Origin: Bacteroidia bacterium
GTDB taxonomy: Bacteria > Bacteroidota > Bacteroidia > B-17B0 > Aurantibacillaceae
Assembly: GCA_026003255.1 (NCBI GenBank)
Contig: BPGX01000012.1
Location: forward strand, 1-44,363
Direction: 5' to 3'
Length of the DNA stretch: 44,363 nucleotides
This document shows, piece by piece, positions 11,247-19,421 of the stretch (within the stretch, counting starts at the first letter, position 1; every line of letters begins with the position of its first letter). Under the pieces are notes generated by a model that ran no database searches, was not told the DNA's origin, and was given only the letters and a program-made list of their open reading frames with translations. Made by a program: the position numbers and the translations under genes.

Positions 11247-11282
11247 ATATTTAAATTTAGGAATGTGTATGTATACTTATCT

Positions 11283-11404
11283 TTACCGCCAAAAAAGCCC
11301 CCCCAACCGACACCAGCCACCTGGAACGGGAAATAGACCAACTGGTGTATCAGTTGTATGAACTGACGGAGGAGGAGATAGAGATAATTGAAAATAGTAA
11401 ATGA
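11283..11404 (+). pseudogene. Remnant second copy of the methylase C-terminal tail
   Basis: This stretch encodes AKKA, PTDTSHLEREIDQL, VYQLYELTEEEIEIIEN and a stop at 11402-11404, clearly homologous to the last 37 residues of the methylase at about 9985-10098. The DNA has diverged. No start or upstream methylase sequence is attached. It is the far edge of an insertion or domain swap that brought in the present recognition domain end and the coiled-coil gene. The ATG of the next gene (11401) overlaps its stop codon. Confidence 0.85.
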
Positions 11405-13641
11405 TAGGAAATATGATAAAGAAAATTAAATTATCTAATGTAGCAACTTTTACAAAAGAAACTGAAATTAAAAATATTAAGAAAATAAACTTCATTTACG
11501 GAACTAATGGTTCTGGTAAAACTACTATTACAAGGGTAATAGCTAATCCTCACAATTATCAATGTTGTTCTTTGGAATGGGAGAATAATCAGATGTTAAA
11601 AACACTGATTTATAATGAAGATTTTGTAAGAGAATATTTCTATGAAAAAGACTTACTAAGTGGTATATATACAATCGGTGAAGGTGCAAAAGAAATAGAA
11701 GAGAAAATCAAAGAAAATAACGAAAAAAAGAAAAAACTAAATGATGAAATTAACTCTTTGTCTAATTCAATAAATAAAAAGAAAGAAGAAAAGAGCAAAA
11801 ACTTTAATGAGTTTAAAGAAAAATGTTGGAAGAAAGGATACCAAGAACATCAAAATTATTTTAATGATTTTTTTACAGGTTATAGAAATAGTAAGGAAAA
11901 ATTTGTTAATAAAATTTTGGAAGAAAAGGATAATAAGTCAGAATTACTTCCTTTTGAAGAACTTAAGAATAAATATAAACTTATATATGGTACAGATGTA
12001 CAGAAAATAAATGAATTACACCTTATAAACTATGCTGAATTTAAAGAGCTTGAAAGCAAACAAGAAATTTTAAGAACTCCGATTATTGGGAAAAAAGATG
12101 TGGATATAGCTTCAATGATTGAGAGATTACAAAACCACGATTGGGTTAAGCAAGGTAAAGAATATTATGATAAAAACTATGATAAAGAGAAAGGCGTTTA
12201 CATTTGTCCATTTTGTCAACAAACAACAACAGATAGTTTCCGAAAACAATTAGAAGAATATTTTGATGAAACTTTTAATCAAAATATTGGTCTCTTAAAC
12301 AATTTTATTACAGAATATAAAAGATTAGTAGAATCGATTGAAGAGAGTATGGATGATCTTCTTAAAATATCTAATGAATATTTAGATAAGAAAAAAGAAA
12401 CTTTAACAGATAAAATTTCTTCAATCAAAGCAGTAATTTCTAAAAATAAACAAACATTAAAAAATAAAGGGAGCAATCCAAGTCAAAAGGTTGAAATTGA
12501 TTTGATATCAAATTCATTGGAAGAAATTAATAATATTATTAAAAAAGTAAATGAAGAAATAAAATCACACAACGCAATAATAGAAGATAGGCAAAATGTG
12601 AAAATAAAATTAGATACTGAGTTATGGAAGTTTATCGTTAATCAACTTAGCGATGAAATAAATGAATACAAAAAGCAAAATGAGGATATAGAAAAAGCAT
12701 TATCGAGTTTGGAGAAACAAAAAAAAGAGAAAACAGAAGATCTAATTAGTATTGATAAAGAAATTAGCGAATTGGAGAAAAAAATCAAAAGTGTTAAGCC
12801 AACAGTTGATGCCATCAATAAGTTACTTGAAGGTTTTGGTTTTAGAGGGTTTAGATTAAGAACTACAGATGACGAAAAACATTATCAAATAGTAAGAAAT
12901 GATGGCTCTAATGCAAAAAAAAATTTAAGCGAAGGTGAAAGAAACTTTTTAGTTTTTCTATATTTTTATCACCTTATACACGGAGTCGAAAACCCAGATG
13001 AAAATATCAATCAAGATAAAATAATTGTAATAGATGATCCTGTATCAAGTTTTGATTCTGATGTTTTGTTTATAGTTTCAACTTTAATAAGAAACATTCT
13101 TGAAAATATTAGAAAAGATAATGGTACAATAAAACAAGCCTTTATTTTTACTCACAATGCATATTTCTATAAGGAAGTTACATTTATTTCTTCTGGAGAA
13201 TCTTGTTATAATAAACGCAAAGATACACACTATTTTATATTAAGAAAGAAGGACAATATTAGTTTTATTGAAGACTATGAAACTTGCCCAATAAAGACAA
13301 GTTATCAGCTATTATGGGATGATATTAAAAAAAAGGATAATGTAGATTGTATAACTATTCAGAACTCAATGAGGCGAATAATTGAATTTTATTTCAAATT
13401 TTTAGCTAATTTAAATGAAATCGAATTAATTAATAAGTTTGACGGGATTGAAAAAAACATCTGTAAGAGTTTAATTTCGTGGATAAATGTAGGTTCGCAT
13501 GAGATTTTAGATGATTTTAATGTTTCTATGACGGCTGAACAAATTGAAAATTACAGAAATGTGTTTAAGAGAATATTTGAAGAAACAGGGCATATTGAGC
13601 ATTATAATATGATGATGAAATCAATAGTTAACAATAGTTAA
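11401..13641 (+). CDS. AAA_13 / PrrC- or RloC-like ATPase, candidate anticodon nuclease
   Basis: 746 residues, intact. ABC/SMC-type ATPase halves: Walker A GTNGSGKTT (residues 34-42), signature LSEGERN (about 510), Walker B IIVIDDPVSSFDSD (541-554), H-loop FTHNAYF (about 583). A long coiled coil between the halves carries CPFC (C269, C272), comparable to the zinc-hook CxxC of RloC. The C-terminus has R658, E662 (RRIIEFYF) and H700 (NVGSHE), an order and spacing like the Arg-Glu-His triad of the PrrC anticodon nuclease. PrrC and RloC cut tRNA anticodon loops when DNA restriction is inhibited or DNA is damaged. The position directly behind a restriction methylase fits a guard role. Start 11401 overlaps the preceding remnant's stop; ATG 11413 is an alternative. 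Confidence 0.8.
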   Translation: MIGNMIKKIKLSNVATFTKETEIKNIKKINFIYGTNGSGKTTITRVIANPHNYQCCSLEWENNQMLKTLIYNEDFVREYFYEKDLLSGIYTIGEGAKEIEEKIKENNEKKKKLNDEINSLSNSINKKKEEKSKNFNEFKEKCWKKGYQEHQNYFNDFFTGYRNSKEKFVNKILEEKDNKSELLPFEELKNKYKLIYGTDVQKINELHLINYAEFKELESKQEILRTPIIGKKDVDIASMIERLQNHDWVKQGKEYYDKNYDKEKGVYICPFCQQTTTDSFRKQLEEYFDETFNQNIGLLNNFITEYKRLVESIEESMDDLLKISNEYLDKKKETLTDKISSIKAVISKNKQTLKNKGSNPSQKVEIDLISNSLEEINNIIKKVNEEIKSHNAIIEDRQNVKIKLDTELWKFIVNQLSDEINEYKKQNEDIEKALSSLEKQKKEKTEDLISIDKEISELEKKIKSVKPTVDAINKLLEGFGFRGFRLRTTDDEKHYQIVRNDGSNAKKNLSEGERNFLVFLYFYHLIHGVENPDENINQDKIIVIDDPVSSFDSDVLFIVSTLIRNILENIRKDNGTIKQAFIFTHNAYFYKEVTFISSGESCYNKRKDTHYFILRKKDNISFIEDYETCPIKTSYQLLWDDIKKKDNVDCITIQNSMRRIIEFYFKFLANLNEIELINKFDGIEKNICKSLISWINVGSHEILDDFNVSMTAEQIENYRNVFKRIFEETGHIEHYNMMMKSIVNNS

Positions 13642-13716
13642 ATACCTTTTAGAAGAAAGATATTTTTCATATAATGGCTAATTAAAAATTAATTTTTTAC
13701 ATTTAGAGTTTAAGAT

Positions 13717-15069
13717 ATGAATACAAAGTTTATTCCTTTTGAATGGTGGCAAGAACCACCCAAATATTTTATCACTTATTATGGGGATATACTTTTCGGG
13801 CGAGTAGTGAAACAAAATAATGATGGCTCTTTTTATATTCTGACCAACAATAATGCACAAGAATTTCAAAATCGAAATGATGAAAACAAATACGAGGAAT
13901 TATGTGATAAAATATCTGATATAAGTATTATCAAAGGTGTAGTTCCACATCTAAATTATGCAGATACTCAGCCCCCTCAGAGTGTAAGCACTTCCGGTGA
14001 AATATATTCAAAATTGTTTGTATTCGGAGCGGGCGCTTCCCGCTATTGCATTTTTGATGACGAAAAAGAAACCTTTGAAAAAGATTTTCAATGGAAACCT
14101 CCGCTGGGCTTTGAAATTTTTCATAGAAACTACTCAGAAATAATCGATAAATACAAAGAAATAAAAACATTTATTCCCTATTACATTAACCATCAAAAAG
14201 ACATTGAAGCCACACTGGAAGCCGAATGGCAGGATATAACTTCATGTTACAACCCCTCTCTTCTTTTACGCCATACTCAGGTTATGTTTTATATCAGAGA
14301 CCTTATCCGAAAAGTATCGGAAGAAACCATCCGGCATTTTAATAACAACCTCTACTGCTTATTGATGGATAAACTCAACCGCTATCTGTGCAAAAATAAA
14401 AATGAAAGATTTATTTTGGTTTCCTTTAATTATGATACGATTTTAGACCATTACATCCAACAAATTTTCGGTTACCAATACAACAACCTGAACGATTATA
14501 TTGACACTGTAAACAACAAAGTTATTTTAGTTAAGCCACATGGCTCCTGGAACTGGGGCTGGAAAATAAATAAAGAAAAAATTCAAAACTCATCATTGTA
14601 TTCATATATTACCGAAAACAAATTAACTTTAGCAGACATTTACTACAATTTAATCTCCAATTTTGCTTTCTACTCTTGGGGCTATGAAGCAATGTTAAAT
14701 GAAAAACAAATTGGCAGATATAAACCCAACAGAAATGCAATATCCACATTAAGCAATGAAAAAATAAACAATTCATTTCCGGCCATTTTAATGCCTTACA
14801 GGAACAAAGATGAAATCATGATGTCCTACAGAATGTTTGATGCTTCAAGGTTTTTAGTCAATCGAATAAAAGAAATTTACTTGATTGGATGGAAAGGAAA
14901 TGAAAGAATTTTCAACAAACATGTTCTTGAAAATGCTACGGGAGCAGAAAAAATCATCATAGTAAATCCAAATCCCGATGAAGTAATTAAAAACATTAAT
15001 ATTCCTTTCAAGGGGGAAAGGATAACCTACAGCAGTTTTGAGGAATTTGTTACGCAACATACATTTTAA
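13717..15069 (+). CDS. SIR2-like protein, probable defence NADase
   Basis: 450 residues, intact. The SIR2-type nucleotide-binding start is FVFGAGASRYC (about residues 100-110). It is followed by LVSFNYDTILDHYI (about 235-248), VKPHGSWNW with the expected catalytic-type His (about 273), and a late IYLIGWKGNERIF strand (about 387) where family members bind NAD. The N-terminal 90 residues are unassigned and may be a sensor. SIR2-like proteins of bacterial defence systems deplete NAD on phage infection. Here the gene starts 75 bases after the AAA ATPase, on the same strand and likely in the same transcript. An IS30 copy begins 6 bases after its stop, so the end of the island has been disrupted. 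Confidence 0.75.
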   Translation: MNTKFIPFEWWQEPPKYFITYYGDILFGRVVKQNNDGSFYILTNNNAQEFQNRNDENKYEELCDKISDISIIKGVVPHLNYADTQPPQSVSTSGEIYSKLFVFGAGASRYCIFDDEKETFEKDFQWKPPLGFEIFHRNYSEIIDKYKEIKTFIPYYINHQKDIEATLEAEWQDITSCYNPSLLLRHTQVMFYIRDLIRKVSEETIRHFNNNLYCLLMDKLNRYLCKNKNERFILVSFNYDTILDHYIQQIFGYQYNNLNDYIDTVNNKVILVKPHGSWNWGWKINKEKIQNSSLYSYITENKLTLADIYYNLISNFAFYSWGYEAMLNEKQIGRYKPNRNAISTLSNEKINNSFPAILMPYRNKDEIMMSYRMFDASRFLVNRIKEIYLIGWKGNERIFNKHVLENATGAEKIIIVNPNPDEVIKNINIPFKGERITYSSFEEFVTQHTF

Positions 15070-16164
15070 TACTAAGGCAGATTCCACTTGGAAGTTTGAC
15101 AGTTTTGTCTGTTGAAAAGTATATTTCAATTCTCTCAATTTTGATTGCAGGTGCAAATATAATATCTCATTTGCACTTTTCCAATCTAACACTTTTCTGG
15201 GACGATGATTCAGATACCTTACGCACATATCCAAATACTTTTGTGAAATCATTTCTATACTCATTTTCTTAGGAATAAATCGTCTGTATTGAGAATGAAT
15301 CGCTTCAATAGTTCCTTTTTGCCAGGCAGAGTATGGACGACAGAAATAAACAGGGGCTTTCAACACATCGCTTATCTTTTGATGATAAGCAAATTCTTTC
15401 CCATTATCTACTGTGATGCTCTTTACCCATCCTGATTCAGCGAAAGGGCGTAACATCTCAATAATGCTTTCTGTACATAATTGAGCATTTTTAGAAGACA
15501 AAATCCTTGCCTGGGTATAACGGGAGCACCTTTCTACCATCGTTAAAATATATCCTTTATGTCCTTTCATTTCCATCGTATCTATCTCCCAATCTCCTAT
15601 TCTGTTACGCCATTCTACTATCTTGTCTCGTTCCTCTATGAACTTCCTGCCTTTTATTATCCCTCTCCTGTCCTTCTTTTGTTTTCGCTTCTGCCTTCGT
15701 TGATGACTAAATCGTAAATACACCCTTAAATCCTCTCCCCCATCCTTCGCCTGACGATAAATATACCTGTATATCGTCTCTATGCAAGGTATCTTCCCTA
15801 TCTGTTCCTTCGTCTCTTTTTCCCATTTATTCGTCCTTTTAACAATACCCTCTACCGACCATCCATCTTGCTTTAATCGCTTATGAATGTATTCCTGCAG
15901 TTTCGGATGATTTTCAATCAGATAGGGCTTATTAGAGTTCTTTCTTCTTTCATTTCTCCTTTTTTGTGCTTCAGTAGCAGTGTATTTTTTATAGATAGGG
16001 GAGCTATTTCTTTTAAGTTCATTGTAAATGCTTTGTCGGCTGATGTTCATTTCTCCGGCTATTTGAGAGATATTGGGTTGTCCTGATGGTCTTTTGATCT
16101 GAGAAAGGAGGGTTTGAAGGACGACCCTTTGTTCAAAAGAAATTTGTTTATATTTGCGGCTCAT
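14854..16164 (-). CDS. IS30-family transposase, copy 2 (reads out into the SIR2 gene, antisense)
   Basis: Same protein as in copy 1 through residue 363 (helix-turn-helix, then the DDE residues in GDWEIDTM, TVDNGKEF and KGTIEAIHS). After the shared ...FQVESA the frame again leaves the element without a stop. It continues 73 codons antisense to the end of the SIR2-like gene, giving a different C-terminal extension (LVLKCMLRNKFLKTAV...). The extension is therefore accidental host DNA, and the element itself carries no stop codon in this frame. Confidence 0.9.
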   Translation of the reverse strand: MSRKYKQISFEQRVVLQTLLSQIKRPSGQPNISQIAGEMNISRQSIYNELKRNSSPIYKKYTATEAQKRRNERRKNSNKPYLIENHPKLQEYIHKRLKQDGWSVEGIVKRTNKWEKETKEQIGKIPCIETIYRYIYRQAKDGGEDLRVYLRFSHQRRQKRKQKKDRRGIIKGRKFIEERDKIVEWRNRIGDWEIDTMEMKGHKGYILTMVERCSRYTQARILSSKNAQLCTESIIEMLRPFAESGWVKSITVDNGKEFAYHQKISDVLKAPVYFCRPYSAWQKGTIEAIHSQYRRFIPKKMSIEMISQKYLDMCVRYLNHRPRKVLDWKSANEILYLHLQSKLRELKYTFQQTKLSNFQVESALVLKCMLRNKFLKTAVGYPFPLERNINVFNYFIGIWIYYDDFFCSRSIFKNMFVENSFISFPSNQVNFFYSID

Positions 16165-16284
16165 AGGAGTAATTTTTTTCGGACAAAGGTAAGGAGGGAA
16201 GAGAAATTTTTCCCTTCTCCTTTGTTTGAAAAAAGATGTAAAAGTTGATTTGTTAAAGTGTCAAACTTCAAAATAGAACTTGCA
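15076..16284 (-). mobile_element. IS30-family insertion sequence, copy 2 (1209 bp)
   Basis: Essentially identical to copy 1 at 1401-2609 over its full length, with the same orientation and the same imperfect terminal repeats. Left flank ends CTAA, right flank starts TATTTT: no target duplication is visible. An additional, separate right-end sequence lies 70 bases further on (16355-16390). Confidence 0.9.
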
Positions 16285-16354
16285 TATTTTTAAACACTAT
16301 TGTCCAAAATATTTCTGAATAAATAATTATATCATTGATTATTAATAACTTAAA

Positions 16355-16390
16355 TTTGTTAAAATGTCAAACTTCAAAATAGAACTTGCA
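16355..16390. repeat. Solitary extra IS30 right-end inverted repeat
   Basis: The 36 bases repeat the outer right end of the IS (TTTGTTAAAATGTCAAACTT...AGAACTTGCA), with one difference from the two complete copies. No transposase is attached. It is either the scar of an older element or a target-like site that attracted copy 2. Confidence 0.85.
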
Positions 16391-16583
16391 GGTCAAAATC
16401 ACAAATCAAATTTAGTTTCTGTATTTCCAGAACCTTTAGTTTGAAAAAAGCTGAGTAGTTAGATAAAGTATTGAGAGACCCTCACCCCATTATTTTTCCC
16501 CTTTAAGCAAGCCCCCCTGTCAAAATATTCATTTAAAAAAGTTAATAAATGTTAATTTATTTTTTATTATGAAAAATACTGCT

Positions 16584-16591
16584 TACTTTTG
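16584..16591 (+). promoter_or_regulatory. Bacteroidota -7 promoter box TACTTTTG of fibre gene A
   Basis: Matches TAnnTTTG and lies 19-26 bases before the start codons. The same position before the other fibre genes holds TACATTTG or TATATTTG. Confidence 0.6.
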
Positions 16592-16605
16592 AAGTGTAAA
16601 ATTAA

Positions 16606-18294
16606 GTGTATGAAAAACAATTTTACCCCCCCCCCCCGAAATCCTTGCTGGTAGTGGCTTGGGGGATTATCTTCAGTGTGAGTAATATGTTTTCCCAATC
16701 TCAAAACTGGTGGAGAACCAACGGGAATACCCCTCAGAGTACAGATTTTCTTGGCACTTCCAATGCTTCTCCTTTAATCATCAAAACCAATAATACCGAA
16801 AGAATACGAATTGCACCCAATGGCTTTGTAGGCATTGGGAATAGCAATCCGCAATATGTTTTGGATGTAAGCGGCAGAACAAAACTGAGATACAATGTGT
16901 ATTGTGATAGTTTGCTGCAGGCATCTCATTTGATAGTCAGTAATAGCATACAGACATCCACGATAGATGCCCATCAATACTTATTGAACGGACAGCCCGC
17001 TGTGTTTTCGCAATGGACAAGCATTTCACCGAATGCGATTGCTTTCAACGGGGATGTGTATGTGAATACCTTGAATGCACAAAGTGGGATTAGTATTGGC
17101 AATTTTCGGTTTAAGAACGGGGCATTGCCACCGCAGCGGGATACGATAAGGAGTGACAGAATGGTAAGTTTTGTAGCGGAAAAAAGTATAGAATTTCGTG
17201 CGGATACGGTGCGGTTTGCAGAGAAAGTAGGGATAGGCAAACAGCCATTGGTAGCATTGGATGTGAACGGCGATGTAGCGGTGAGCGGAAAGGTGAGAGT
17301 GAATAGAATAACAACAGGAGATAGTTTAATAAAGCTGGGAGATAGTTCCATTATTATTAATACTTCATACAATAGAATTTACGCGACCCCATCTAATGGA
17401 AGGATGGGTTTGGCAATTGGGGGAGGAAATAATGGAGACGGATTTGGTACGGCATCTATAGCGATGGGGACGTATGCTAAAACATATGCTTTAAGTTCTA
17501 TTGCTATTGGTAAGTATGTAAAAAGTGGCAACAATGCTAACAATTCGATTGTGATAGGGATAGGATATGGAACAAGTTATCTTGAGAATAATATTCCGAA
17601 TTCCGTGATGATAGGGGCGAACAGCACGGTGCCGTCCATTTTTGTGGCACCTGCGAGTGCTCCGAATGTGGTAGGAAAAGTAGGGATAGGAACGACGAAT
17701 CCCAGCTCGCAATTGGAGGTAATCGGAGAGGGAAAATTTGGACACAGTGGCGGCTATGTGAGTATGGGATTTAATACGGCGCATGCGTATTTGACGGGGA
17801 GCGATCCGACGGCGAGTGACGGGAAAGCATTTTTAATCAATTATTACGATCCTGCGACAGACATTGTTCTTGCATCCAACAATACAATTGTAAGCGGGAA
17901 ATTGGGTGTGGGGACGATGAATCCGCAGTATAAACTGGATGTAAATGGGAATGTGAGAATAGGGACAAAATCCCAGGCAATAGGTCCGCACACCGATGCA
18001 TTATTAAATGTTTATGGGAAAGCAGTATTTACAAGGGCATTAGTAACACAGTTGAATTGGGCAGATTATGTGTTTGATAAAGATTATTCACTACCGAGTA
18101 TTGAATATGTAGAAAGTTACATAAAAGAATACCAACGATTACCCAATATACCGAGTGGATTACAAATTGAAACGGAAGGATTAGATATAGGAGAAATGCA
18201 GAAGTTACAAATGGAAAAAATTGAGGAATTGATGCTTTATATTATTCAGTTAAAGAAGGAAATAGAAGTATTGAAAAAGGAGAAAGGAAAATAA
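16606..18294 (+). CDS. Fibre-like surface protein A with poly-C phase switch
   Basis: 562 residues from GTG 16606, the only start in frame with the body at the present tract length. ATG 16610 would be in frame with 13 C. N-terminus MYEKQFYPPPP, then a signal-peptide core ending NMFSQ. VGIG/VGVG motifs recur at about residues 74, 207, 358 and 432 (KVGIGTTNPSSQLEVIG, KLGVGTMNPQYKLDVNG). This is the repeat type of Bacteroidota tail-fibre-like surface proteins. The C-terminus has YVFDKDYSLPSIEYVES, RLPNIPS and a coiled coil (about 530-562), as in self-trimerising fibres. It heads an operon with the lipoprotein and the T9SS cargo (gaps of 6 and 5 bases). Large blocks are nearly identical to fibre D at 30.4 kb. 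Confidence 0.8.
   Translation: MYEKQFYPPPPKSLLVVAWGIIFSVSNMFSQSQNWWRTNGNTPQSTDFLGTSNASPLIIKTNNTERIRIAPNGFVGIGNSNPQYVLDVSGRTKLRYNVYCDSLLQASHLIVSNSIQTSTIDAHQYLLNGQPAVFSQWTSISPNAIAFNGDVYVNTLNAQSGISIGNFRFKNGALPPQRDTIRSDRMVSFVAEKSIEFRADTVRFAEKVGIGKQPLVALDVNGDVAVSGKVRVNRITTGDSLIKLGDSSIIINTSYNRIYATPSNGRMGLAIGGGNNGDGFGTASIAMGTYAKTYALSSIAIGKYVKSGNNANNSIVIGIGYGTSYLENNIPNSVMIGANSTVPSIFVAPASAPNVVGKVGIGTTNPSSQLEVIGEGKFGHSGGYVSMGFNTAHAYLTGSDPTASDGKAFLINYYDPATDIVLASNNTIVSGKLGVGTMNPQYKLDVNGNVRIGTKSQAIGPHTDALLNVYGKAVFTRALVTQLNWADYVFDKDYSLPSIEYVESYIKEYQRLPNIPSGLQIETEGLDIGEMQKLQMEKIEELMLYIIQLKKEIEVLKKEKGK
16626..16637 (+). repeat. Poly-C tract of 12 in the signal-peptide region of fibre A
   Basis: At 12 C the body frame is reached from GTG 16606; at 13 C from ATG 16610; at 14 C from neither. 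The tract codes for prolines just before the hydrophobic signal core. Confidence 0.85.
17601..17949 (+). repeat. Block shared almost unchanged with 31379-31729 (fibres A and D)
   Basis: About 350 bases covering two VGIGT units are near-identical in both fibre genes, while the tails beyond differ completely from shortly after the VNG codons. This indicates recent exchange or duplication within the genes. Confidence 0.85.
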
Positions 18295-18300
18295 AATTAT

Positions 18301-19416
18301 ATGTATATTTCATTGTTTTTTTGTGAAAGATATTGTTCATTATTTCGTGGAATGATGCTAATTTGTATTATCTATTTGACAACCTCATGCAGAAAAAAAG
18401 TGATAGAAAAGGAGGAAGTATATATTCATGATACGGTGCAGTATAGTTGGAAACCATATAAAAAAATTTCATATTCACCAGTAATGTATAAAATTAGTTA
18501 TACTAAGTTAAAATACTATAGTAGACCCTTAGTATTATTTTATAATCCTCTAACTGCATATGTTTATGATTCTTTGGATAAACAGTTTAATTTAATTTTT
18601 CCATCAAGTTTTTCTTCAAGCTCAGTCATACCTCCGGATTTTAGTCCATTTATTGGAACATCATTATCAGAAAATGCTATTAGTTTATCTGTCTTTATGC
18701 CTTATTTAACTAGCCATAATTCCTCTTGTTGGAGAAATCCAGTTATTATTAATTTAAAAGGTATAGATACAAGCGTAACTAGTTTAAATAGAGCAAGATA
18801 TAAACTATCTGAATATGGAAACAAGTGGGTAGGTGCAGCGCAAAGGAATGGTAAGTCAGATATACTAATAACTTTAAAATTTAAAGATAGTGCTTGTTTA
18901 TTAAAGGTAGTAGATACCACAAAAATAGAGTTGCCCAATGCAAGCTTTTTAAGTGTAGCAGGGTCTTTTAAAGACAGATTTCTAATTAACTATCCATATA
19001 ATGGTACTATTTTATTAAGAGAAGATAATACGTTTTCATTGGTATTGCCAAATAGCAGTATAAGTAGTAACTTTTTTTTGAATTATAAAGATACTTTGTT
19101 TGTATATGATGAGTACCATTATGTTATTTATTATTCAACTGATATTGGGGAATCATGGAATATATATCGTTCTAATGTTTATATTCCCTTTGTTGCTAAA
19201 TTTGTAATCTTAAATAACTCTGTTATTTCTTTCTTAAATGACAAAATATATTTAATTAATTTGAAATATAATAATTTTTTTCAAAGGGAATTAAAAAATG
19301 ATGGGTTGGAAAACAGTATAATTATGGATGCTTTTTATTCTAATGACACCGTGATAATTACTACTACCAGAGGAATGTATTATAAGAGTTACAAAGAATT
19401 TATTCAACCAAAATAA
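18301..19416 (+). CDS. Secreted lipoprotein, probable beta-propeller-like fold
   Basis: 371 residues, starting 6 bases after fibre A. The N-terminus has a hydrophobic stretch with a lipobox, ICIIYLTTSC, so Cys30 is the probable lipidation site. ATG 18352 or 18355 would give a more usual short signal peptide and may be the true start. The body repeats short beta-strand patterns (STDIGESWNIYRSNVYIPF, VIITTTRGMYYKSYKEF) resembling sortilin/BNR-type blades, like those in the 998-residue protein at 27.3 kb. No catalytic motif is recognised. It probably sits on the cell surface and works with fibre A and the cargo that follows 5 bases later. Confidence 0.65.
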   Translation: MYISLFFCERYCSLFRGMMLICIIYLTTSCRKKVIEKEEVYIHDTVQYSWKPYKKISYSPVMYKISYTKLKYYSRPLVLFYNPLTAYVYDSLDKQFNLIFPSSFSSSSVIPPDFSPFIGTSLSENAISLSVFMPYLTSHNSSCWRNPVIINLKGIDTSVTSLNRARYKLSEYGNKWVGAAQRNGKSDILITLKFKDSACLLKVVDTTKIELPNASFLSVAGSFKDRFLINYPYNGTILLREDNTFSLVLPNSSISSNFFLNYKDTLFVYDEYHYVIYYSTDIGESWNIYRSNVYIPFVAKFVILNNSVISFLNDKIYLINLKYNNFFQRELKNDGLENSIIMDAFYSNDTVIITTTRGMYYKSYKEFIQPK

Positions 19417-19421
19417 AAACC

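Larger units (their letters stand above)
16285..16605. other. Intergenic region between the IS and the first fibre cassette
   Basis: It holds a solitary IS right-end copy (16355-16390) and A/T-rich spacer. From about 16528 a leader (TTAAAAAAGTTAATAAATG...) recurs almost unchanged at 30302-30360 in front of another fibre gene, and the TAnnTTTG box at 16584-16591 lies within it. No gene is seen. Confidence 0.7.

Noticed and set aside
11283..11495. Minus-strand reading frame of 70 residues
   Set aside because: It is antisense to the recognisable methylase tail remnant and to the start of the ATPase gene, with no supporting pattern.
16606..18294. CRISPR-like or tandem DNA repeat array in the fibre genes
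   Set aside because: The repeated VGIGT units are protein-coding, irregularly spaced and diverged in DNA; there are no unique spacers between identical repeats and no cas genes.
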